From: Nocardioides sp.
GTDB lineage: Bacteria; Actinomycetota; Actinomycetes; Propionibacteriales; Nocardioidaceae
Reading direction: 5' to 3'
Assembly (NCBI GenBank): GCA_021731205.1
Contig: JAKFXV010000209.1
Span: 1 to 9,055, forward strand
DNA: 9,055 nt
The notes under the pieces are model-generated. The model searched no databases, was not told the origin of the DNA, and worked only from the letters and a program-made list of their open reading frames with translations. Below are positions 1 through 6,400 of the stretch, piece by piece; the first letter of the stretch is position 1, and the number at the start of each line of letters is the position of its first letter. Both the position numbers and the translations under genes were made by a program.

Positions 1-222
1 GACCACGACCGGGCGTCCGCGGAACTGATCGAGGCTGAGGGGGGCGCCATTGAGATCGCGGCCTTCGAGTGAGACCGGCTCCCCACGATCGGCGCCGATG
101 AACTCGCGGACCTGTCCGTTGCCGCTGACCCACCCCTTGTCGCCGGTCCCCTCCACGCCCGAACAGCCGGACGCGAGGAGTCCGAGCAGTCCGGCGAGCA
201 CAGCGACGAGGAGGGTTCTCAG
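1..222 (-). CDS. TlpA/ResA-like thioredoxin-fold lipoprotein, N-terminal part only
   Basis: Only the first 74 codons are in the window; the gene runs off the left edge. The frame gives a lipoprotein signal peptide (Met/Leu, Arg2, a Leu/Ala/Val-rich core, then Leu-Ala-Ser-Gly-Cys with the lipidated Cys at residue 20). A mature region follows that ends in LSLDQFRGRPVVV, the segment that leads into the Trp-Cys-x-x-Cys active site in TlpA/ResA proteins. That active site lies outside the window. Members of this family are membrane-anchored extracytoplasmic thiol-disulfide reductases that keep apocytochrome c cysteines reduced. The best start is CTG at 222-220: it has GAGGAG eight bases upstream (236-231), overlaps the TGA of the preceding gene, and gives a complete signal peptide with a basic n-region. 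The next in-frame choice, GTG at 201, would remove the basic residue. The neighbours, hemL and a histidine phosphatase, match the actinobacterial ccs/res locus. The family is fairly sure; the start codon is an inference. Confidence 0.8.
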   Translation of the reverse strand, partial: MRTLLVAVLAGLLGLLASGCSGVEGTGDKGWVSGNGQVREFIGADRGEPVSLEGRDLNGAPLSLDQFRGRPVVV

Positions 223-893
223 GGTCGGTGCTCCTCGGGTGCGCCGCCGGCCGAGAACGGGGCCCGGCGGTCCCGTGGGGGGATCAGGTCGCCGGCGGGT
301 TCGGAGTACTCCACGTGGGACAGCCCGGCGCCCTCGAAGTGGAAGGACGTGAGCGAGGCGAGGGTGCATTGGCGCCGGCGCGGGTCGTGGATGAACGAGC
401 GCCCCTCGGCGGAGAGGCGGGCGATCCAGATCGGCAGTTGGTGGGAGACGACGACGGCCTCGTGTCCGCGGGCGGCGTCGCGGGCGTCCTGGATCGCGGC
501 ACGCATCCGGGCGGCGACGGCGGCGTACGGCTCCCCCCAGGAGGGGCGCAGGGGGTTCCACAGGTGCACCCAGGCCGAGGGTTTGCGGAGGGCGCCATCG
601 CCGACGCCGAAGGCCTGGCCCTCGAAGACGTTCTCGGACTCGATCAGCCGGTCATCGGTCTCGATCGTCACGCCGCAGGCGGCCGAGAGCGGGATCGCGG
701 TCTCCTGGGCACGCTCCAGCGGAGAGGCCGCGAGGTAGGTGACGTCGCGGTCACGGAGGTGCTCGGCGACCCGTTGCGCCATCTTCACGCCGAGCCGAGA
801 GAGGTGATAGCCGGGGCGGCGGCCGTAGAGGATGCCCTCGGGGTTGAACACCTCGCCGTGCCGCAGCACGTGGACGACGGTGCGCTCGGTCAT
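219..893 (-). CDS. histidine phosphatase superfamily (phosphoglycerate-mutase-like) protein
   Basis: A 224-residue protein of the histidine phosphatase superfamily. The N-terminal motif LRHGE (residues 10-14) supplies the phospho-accepting His12 and its Arg11; SPLERAQET (57-65) supplies the phosphate-binding Arg61; the acidic stretch around IESENVFEG (84-92) is where the acid/base residue sits in this family; VVSHQLP (148-154) carries the second catalytic His151. All core residues are therefore present and the protein should be an active phosphatase, though the substrate cannot be read from the sequence. It is the positional equivalent of the gene between hemL and the thioredoxin-like gene in mycobacteria (Rv0525). 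The ATG start has AAGGGA five bases upstream (904-899) and overlaps the hemL stop as ATGA, so translation is coupled to hemL. The C-terminal 25 residues are Pro/Arg/Gly-rich and probably disordered. It is a cytoplasmic protein with no signal peptide. A metabolic mutase role is unlikely given the operon. Confidence 0.9.
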   Translation of the reverse strand: MTERTVVHVLRHGEVFNPEGILYGRRPGYHLSRLGVKMAQRVAEHLRDRDVTYLAASPLERAQETAIPLSAACGVTIETDDRLIESENVFEGQAFGVGDGALRKPSAWVHLWNPLRPSWGEPYAAVAARMRAAIQDARDAARGHEAVVVSHQLPIWIARLSAEGRSFIHDPRRRQCTLASLTSFHFEGAGLSHVEYSEPAGDLIPPRDRRAPFSAGGAPEEHRP

Positions 894-2266
894 CGCGTTC
901 CCTTCTGGACCTGGGCTGCTGCCGACGCGGCGGCGGGGAGGGCGTCGAGCACGGTCTGCACGGCGCGGTCGTCGTGGGCGGCCGAGACGAACCAGGCCTC
1001 GAACGCCGAGGGGGGCAGGTGGACACCGCGGTCGAGCATGGCGTGGAAGAACGCCGCGAACGCCGCCGTGTCCTGGGCCTGGGCGGCCTCGAAGTCGGGG
1101 ACCGGGTGGTCGGCGAAGAACACCGAGAACATCGTGCCGGCGGATTGGATCCGGTGGGGGACGCCGGCGGTGTCGAGGGCCTCGGCCGCCGCTCCCTTGA
1201 TCTGGTCGGCCACCTGGTGGAGGTGTTGGTAGACGTCCTCGGTGGCGAGTCGCAGCGTGGCCAGTCCGGCGGTGGTGGCGATCGGGTTCCCCGAGAGCGT
1301 CCCGGCTTGGTAGACGGGGCCCAGCGGCGCGAGGTGAGCCATCACGTCGGCGCGGCCGCCGAAGGCTGCGGCCGGGAAGCCGCCGCCCATCACCTTGCCG
1401 AAGGTCATCAGGTCGGGGCGCCAGCCCTCGACCTTGCCGTCGAGCCCCCATTGGCCCTGCCGGGAGACACGGAAGCCGGTCATGACCTCGTCGGAGACCA
1501 GCAGCGCGCCGTACTGCGTGCAGGTTGCGGCGAGGAAGGCGTTGAAGCCGGGCTCGGGTGGGACGACGCCCATGTTGCCGGGGGCCGCTTCGGTGATCAG
1601 GGCGGCGATCCGGTCGCCGTACTCCTGGAAGGCGGTGGTCACGGCTTCCCGGTCGTTGTAGGGCAGCACGATCGTGAGCGCCGTCGCGGAGTCCGGCACG
1701 CCTGAGCTCCCAGGCACCGAGAACGCTTGCCCTGAGGAGCCGCGGGACGCGGCGTCTCGAAGGGTGACCAACCCCGACCCGGCGGCGGCCAGCAGGGCGT
1801 CGACGTGGCCGTGGTAGCAGCCGGCGAACTTGACGACCAGGTCGCGGCCGGTGAAGCCGCGGGCGAGCCGGATGGCCGACATCGTCGCCTCGGTGCCGGA
1901 GGAGACGAAGCGGACTTGGTCGACCGGCGTGCGGGCGACGATCTCCTCGGCGAGCTCGACCTCGGGCGTGGTCGGGGCGCCGTACGTCGTGCCGCGGGTG
2001 ACGGCCTCGGCCACCTGTCGGTGCACTTCGGGGTGGGCGTGGCCGAGCAGCATCGGACCCCACGAGCAGATCAGGTCGACGTACTCCCGGCCGTCGACGT
2101 CGGTGAGCCAGGCTCCGGACGCGGAGCGGATGAAGCGGGGGGTGCCGCCGACGGCGTTGAACGCCCGGACCGGCGAGTTCACCCCGCCCGGAGTCACCGC
2201 CCGAGCCCGCTCGAACCACGCCACGGACTCCAGAGGAGCCTCCAGTTGGCTGCCGATCGCGGTCAC
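890..2266 (-). CDS. hemL: glutamate-1-semialdehyde 2,1-aminomutase
   Basis: A 458-residue PLP enzyme that converts glutamate-1-semialdehyde to 5-aminolevulinate, the last step of the C5 route to haem and other tetrapyrroles, in the cytosol. Visible hallmarks: the N-terminal [19 protein letters not shown] block (18-36), SSGTEA (122-127) for cofactor phosphate binding, YHGH (151-154), SDEV with Asp259 facing the PLP pyridine nitrogen, and [11 protein letters not shown], where Lys291 forms the Schiff base. The length is slightly above the usual 425-450, with an Ala-rich C-terminal tail. The start is GTG at 2266-2264. An in-frame TGA at 2290-2288 excludes longer forms, and GGGGA lies ten bases upstream. 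A nearby ATG at 2274 is in another frame and stops after three codons. It is the first gene of a coupled operon with the phosphatase and the thioredoxin-like lipoprotein. That grouping fits joint supply of haem and cytochrome c assembly. No clear promoter could be assigned upstream. Confidence 0.97.
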   Translation of the reverse strand: MTAIGSQLEAPLESVAWFERARAVTPGGVNSPVRAFNAVGGTPRFIRSASGAWLTDVDGREYVDLICSWGPMLLGHAHPEVHRQVAEAVTRGTTYGAPTTPEVELAEEIVARTPVDQVRFVSSGTEATMSAIRLARGFTGRDLVVKFAGCYHGHVDALLAAAGSGLVTLRDAASRGSSGQAFSVPGSSGVPDSATALTIVLPYNDREAVTTAFQEYGDRIAALITEAAPGNMGVVPPEPGFNAFLAATCTQYGALLVSDEVMTGFRVSRQGQWGLDGKVEGWRPDLMTFGKVMGGGFPAAAFGGRADVMAHLAPLGPVYQAGTLSGNPIATTAGLATLRLATEDVYQHLHQVADQIKGAAAEALDTAGVPHRIQSAGTMFSVFFADHPVPDFEAAQAQDTAAFAAFFHAMLDRGVHLPPSAFEAWFVSAAHDDRAVQTVLDALPAAASAAAQVQKGTR

Positions 2267-2290
2267 TCGCTCATTGTCCCCGACGCCTCA

Positions 2291-2781
2291 CGGGCAGCGA
2301 CTAGGTGGGTGGCTGGTCTCGCCAAGTCGTTTGCGTGGGCCCCCGGGGCTCGGCTCAACCGCTGCGCCCTCTGACTCAAGGAGAACCGCACGGTAGGGCG
2401 AGAAGTCAGTCCCTCAATGTGCGAGTTCCGCGCCAAGTTTCCGAATCGGTGGCCTTGTACAGGTCGATGTGCCTGTTCGGTAATACTCCTTGACCCGCAG
2501 ATCGATGTGATCAGCTACCTGACGCTCGGCAATGTCGCCCACTCAACACGCGGCTTGCCCTGGACCGCTGCACGCTGCACGCTGCACAGGGTTCGTCACT
2601 CCGCCTGGGCGCGCCTACTTGGTTGTGAGGCCCAGCGTTTCGTCTGCGGCGTTTGCGGCAACAGGGCTAGATCGAAGCGCCGAAGGGTCAGCGGCTACCG
2701 CCACAGCGCTCCCACGCACCCGGCCGACGCTCTGGCCGATTGGTGCTGGCCGCGCGAGCGAGCCACGGTCCGCACAGGCGT
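2291..2781. other. intergenic region between hemL and the RHS toxin locus
   Basis: About 490 bases with no gene I can support. Both strands were read. The reading frames present have no recognisable domain, no good ribosome binding site, and codon use unlike the neighbours. G+C is uneven: 52% at 2461-2520, against 73% at 1261-1320 inside hemL. The part near 2290-2400 must contain the hemL promoter on the minus strand, but no convincing -35/-10 pair is visible. A short CCCCGGGG palindrome lies at 2341-2348 and a 7-bp tandem repeat at 2567-2587. No tRNA-like cloverleaf, and no hairpin with a T-run that would end the toxin operon, was seen. The stretch may be residue from past insertion or loss of toxin-locus genes, but nothing in it proves this. 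Confidence 0.5.
2567..2587. repeat. 7-bp direct tandem repeat, three perfect copies (GCTGCAC)
   Basis: GCTGCAC occurs three times head to tail at 2567-2573, 2574-2580 and 2581-2587 in the intergenic region. It lies outside any supported gene. It could be a slippage product or iterated binding sites; nothing else in the sequence tells these apart. Confidence 0.75.
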
Positions 2782-2997
2782 TTATACCGGCATTGTCTGG
2801 GCGCGCCGAGCCGCCGACGGACCGAGGCGGACGGCTGGCTGGTATGCGTGGAGGGCCGAACGGGCATCCGCCCAGGGCAGGCCCCGCTCTGATTCAGCCG
2901 TGCTGGCGGGATCGGTGACGGGCGGCGCGTTGTAGCCGTAGGTGACGATCGCTTGAGTCGGAATTGAAGCGGACGCGGACGTGGAGGATCGCGTCAT
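2782..2997 (-). CDS. doubtful 71-codon reading frame coupled to the immunity gene
   Basis: An open frame that starts with ATG at 2997-2995, overlaps the stop of the barstar-like gene as ATGA, and ends with TAA at 2784-2782. The product begins MTRSSTSASASIPTQ and then carries VTYGYNAPPVTDP; the rest is Ala/Arg/Pro-rich. No family is recognised. VTYGYN looks a little like a YD-repeat element, so the frame could be a fragment left from an RHS gene. For it to be real: the 4-nt overlap, the position as third gene of the toxin operon, and a rough third-position G+C of about 70%. Against it: the only purine-rich stretch, GGAAG at 3004-3000, sits two bases from the ATG, the composition is low-complexity, and there is no domain. 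It is listed because a short overlapping frame in this position would be easy to miss. Confidence 0.2.
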   Translation of the reverse strand: MTRSSTSASASIPTQAIVTYGYNAPPVTDPASTAESERGLPWADARSALHAYQPAVRLGPSAARRAQTMPV

Positions 2998-3431
2998 GAC
3001 TTCCAATTACCTGGGAGAAGCACTTCAAGACGGAACGCTCCGGCATCTCTCTCGATTGCCTCGACAACCACGTTAAGCAGGTGCAACGCGCGGACAAATT
3101 CGTAGGGGCTAGCGGCAAGAAGTGTTGGCGCGCCCACAACGACGAGGGCTACAGCAGCCGACTCGTCTCGCATCAGGTCGCCGATGCAGTCGTCGAATGC
3201 ATCCCAGTTGGGGCGGTAGTAGTCGGGGAAGTTGAGCGCGCTTCCCAGGGCTGCCAGCAGCTCGCGCTCATTGTTAATCGAGCGTGCGTCGACCTCGGCG
3301 ACCTCGAAGCCAGCCGCTCGCAATTCATGGCGCAGCTTTGGCAACTGCTCCTCATCGAACAAATAGGGCGGCAGCGGGAGCCATGGGACCAGGCTTCTGA
3401 GCGGAGTCCATCCGGGCATGCGCGTCGTCAT
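2994..3431 (-). CDS. barstar-family immunity protein (ribonuclease inhibitor)
   Basis: A 145-residue cytoplasmic protein. Its residues 42-145 follow barstar, the inhibitor of barnase and RNase Sa. The diagnostic block is FPDYYRPNWDAFDDCIGDL (68-86), which aligns with barstar's PEYYGENLDALWDCL. Tyr71, Tyr72, Asn75, Asp77, Asp81 and Cys82 match barstar Tyr29, Tyr30, Asn33, Asp35, Asp39 and Cys40. Asp39 is the residue that plugs the RNase active site. Glu124 matches barstar Glu76, and the chain ends in the expected beta strand (RLEVLLPG). Two differences are notable: Asp80 stands where barstar has Trp38, and there is a Pro/Trp-rich N-terminal extension of about 20 residues. The ATG overlaps the stop of the upstream RHS-RNase gene (ATGA), with GAGGA at 3440-3436 only four bases away, so translation is probably coupled to the toxin. 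The immediate neighbour encodes the matching ribonuclease, which makes the role as cognate immunity protein very likely. Confidence 0.92.
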   Translation of the reverse strand: MTTRMPGWTPLRSLVPWLPLPPYLFDEEQLPKLRHELRAAGFEVAEVDARSINNERELLAALGSALNFPDYYRPNWDAFDDCIGDLMRDESAAVALVVVGAPTLLAASPYEFVRALHLLNVVVEAIERDAGAFRLEVLLPGNWKS

Positions 3432-6400
3432 CGGATCCTCACGAATGAGCCGATCTCGTAATGGTTCGAGGTGTAATAGACTTCGCCGTTCCGGCCCAGG
3501 ATCAATCGCTCTGCTCCCCGTTTGACGCCGTTGCCGGACGTCCAGATATCCGTCTCCGTGTAGTAGCGCGGGGGCTGGTTGGGAAGTGCGCCGTTCGTGT
3601 TGCCGTAAGTCCCCTTGGGATTGCCCTTCAGGCCACCCTGGGCAACGCCTGGTGGCGGTGCACCAACCTCATCGAAGTGCTTCACCACATTGTCGACTTG
3701 CGACCTCAGCGCAGGACTCTTGAACGGGAGGTTGAGGGCACCACGTCCAGCGTTTGCGGCGACCGCAGGGGCGGGTCCGACCCGGATCGTCAGTGCGAAG
3801 AACGCTCCCTTGGCGAAGCTCACCGTATTCTGGACGGTCCAGTACAACCACAAGTTTTTTCCGTGCAGTGAATCCCAAATGATGTCTTGGCCGTAGGCGT
3901 CTGCTTGCGGATTGCAGGCGGTGGAACTGCCGACCACGCACAGATTGGGTACGTAGAGTCCGTCGGCGATCCCGTCACCGTTCGTGTCCTTCGTGCCGCT
4001 TCCTGCCGAATTCCCGGCGCCTTGCTCAGAGCCTGGACTGCCACCTCCGTTTGGTGTTTCGCCGCCGGAGCCTGCGTTTTTCGGGTTTCGGGCGTCGTCG
4101 GGGCAGTACCCCTTTGCCGATACGTCGGGTCTGACCGCCGTGTGGGCATTGTCCGGACACAATCCGGTCGGATCTGCCAGCGTGATGGGGTTGTTGCGGG
4201 CGTAGGCGTAGGGGTTGAACGATTGTGGGTCCCCCGGGACCAGGAGGGGGTCGGGGGTGGTGAGGGTGTTCCATACCGGGGTGTAGGTGCGGTGGTCCAG
4301 GCGGATGTCTCCGGATGGGTCGTGGGTTTTGTTGAGGTACCCCCGCTCACCCGGCAGGGTGTTGGTGGTGGTGGGTTGCCCGAACGGGTAGTAGTGGTAC
4401 TTGGCGACCGCACCGGTACCGCTGCCGGCTTTGGTGAGCCGGACCGTGCCTTGCGCATCGGCCAGCACCCACTTCCAGGTCGGTGTCCCACCAGGGCTGG
4501 TGGATTCCTCGACCGCGACCGGGGTCCCCCCGGGCGTCGCATGGTGCCGACGAGCCGACAGGGCGGTGGTGGTCGCGTCGTAGGTGAGTTCGGCCGCACC
4601 CAGATACACCGTCGAGGCCCATGCGGTCGCCGCGGTCCCGGTCTTCACACGCCGGGCAACCCGCAACCCTGTTGCGTCGTAGGCATGGTGGGTGGTCGGG
4701 TTCGAGGTCGACACCGTCCCCGACCCGACCGTGGACCACAAGTTCCCCAACACGTCGTAGGTCGAGGTCACCACCGGCCCACTCACCGGGGTGAAGGTCT
4801 TCAACCGGCCCGCCCCGTCATAAGTCATATCCCCAGTGGTCGGGGCACCCGGGAACGTCGACCCCGACAGATCAGTCGACCGGGGTGCATGCGGGGCGTT
4901 CCCGTTGCCCACCCATGTCGGCAACGTCACCTTCGACGGGCCGTTGCTGACCGTGTCCAACCGATCCCGCTTGTACCCGTACACCAGCTTGTACTCCACA
5001 CCAGTGACCTGGGTGTTCGCGGTCCCGGTCTCGGTGCACGAGGTCGGCACCCCGCCGGCATCCAGCACGGTCAGCCCGGTGTCGGCGGTGGCCAGGCGAC
5101 CAACCGGGTCGTACCCGAACTCCCAACAACTCGTCGACGTGCCCGACGTGCCATAGATCGCCGAGGGGTTCCCCGCCGGGTCGTAGTCGTAGTTCAACCC
5201 CAGATCCGTGGTCACACCCGTGCCCTGTTTGGTGCCGACGATGGTGTCCACCCGGCCCGAGTCCGCCTCCCAGCCGTAGGAGCGGACCAGGGTGGTGTCC
5301 ATCTCCGCCTGGGTCCGACCCGGTGCGGCCAGGTCCAGACCTGGCCCTGAACTCACCGTGACCGGCTGGTTACGGTTGTTGTAGGCCACCGACGCCAACG
5401 TCACCTCGGGGGTGGCCATCTTGGTGATCATGTCGTTGACGCCGTATTCCAGCGACACGGTCTTGGCGGGCAGGATCACCCCACCGGCCGCGTTGGTGAC
5501 CTGTGGGTAGGTCTGCGACACCAACCGGCCAGTCAGATCCGGGGCATAGCTCAACCCGACCTGGTAGGTCTGGGCGCCGGTCTTCCCGATCCACTCACCC
5601 GGGAACCCAGAGGTGACACTCGTCGGGGCACCCAACGCCGTGTAACCGGTGACCTCGCTGGTCACCTGATCGGTCCCGGTCGTGCCATCCAACTTCGGGG
5701 TGTAGTGGGTGGTCTTACGCGGTAGACCCACCCCCAGCGTCGCGGTGTCATAGGTCCACGAAGTCAACGTGGTCGACCCGTTCTTCCGGGTGGTCGGCCG
5801 GTTCAACGCATCGTAGGTAGTAGTGATGGCCGGGTTCGCGGCCGGGTTCACTATCGTCGGGTTGCTGTTCGCGTCGTAGGCGTAGGTGGTGACCCCGACA
5901 TCGGGGTCATCCGCGGTCGTCTTCCGGCCCGCCAGGTCGTAGGTGTAGTCCCAGTTCCGGACCCCGGTCGTGGTCCCCCACCCGGCCAACGTCTTCGACA
6001 CCCCGGTCAGATCACCCGCCGCGTTGTACACATAGATCGCTTCGTCCAGCACCGGTGACCCCGCCGGTGCGGACTCAAGCAGTTCCACCTTGAGTGCCCG
6101 CCCAGCGGCGTCGAGTGTCGACCTGGTCGCTCCCAACGGTGCCGGCGCATCCACCGTCACCGTGTCAGGGGTATAGGCCGTGGTGGTGGACGACTTCACC
6201 GCACCCAGCGCGACCTGGTCGACCCGGGTGGGTCGGTTCAACGCGTCATAGGTCGTCTCGGTCAGCCGTGACAGACTCGCGGTGGTGGGGACATCGACCG
6301 CCGGCGGCGCGCCCGGACCGCTCATCGTGCCGGTGACCTGCTGGTCAAACGACATCCAGACGTTGCCTTGCTCGTCGTAGTAGCGGCCCTGCACCATCCG

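Noticed and set aside
228..1705. Long plus-strand open frames opposite the phosphatase and hemL genes (for example 228-1232 and 974-1705)
   Set aside because: They lie antisense to two well-identified genes. Their products are Gly/Arg/Ala-rich without domains, as expected from high-GC codon bias on the other strand.
219..2219. A 666-codon minus-strand frame running through hemL and the phosphatase
   Set aside because: It is only the phosphatase frame extended upstream into hemL in the wrong frame. The part within hemL is Arg/Pro-rich nonsense, and the real phosphatase start is the ATG at 893.
2341..2348. CCCCGGGG palindrome upstream of hemL, considered as an operator or terminator
   Set aside because: It is only eight bases long and pairing does not extend beyond it. 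Such palindromes are common in a genome of this composition.
2455..2486. Plus-strand promoter-like pair TTGTAC and TAATAC
   Set aside because: The spacing is 20 bases, too long for a standard housekeeping promoter, and there is no supported plus-strand gene downstream.
2809..2836. Imperfect GC-rich inverted repeat downstream of the immunity gene, considered as a terminator
   Set aside because: The stem is short and alternative pairings compete. There is no T-run after it on the minus strand.
2417..2935. A 172-codon plus-strand frame in the intergenic region
   Set aside because: No family, no ribosome binding site, an odd Cys/Trp/Arg-rich product, and it runs through the 7-bp tandem repeat. 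It is most likely a chance open frame.
3887..5350. A 487-codon plus-strand frame opposite the RHS core and YD repeats, and similar frames at 6368-7003 and 7112-8035
   Set aside because: All are antisense to the clearly coding RHS frame, with Arg/Gly/His/Pro-rich products and no recognisable family.
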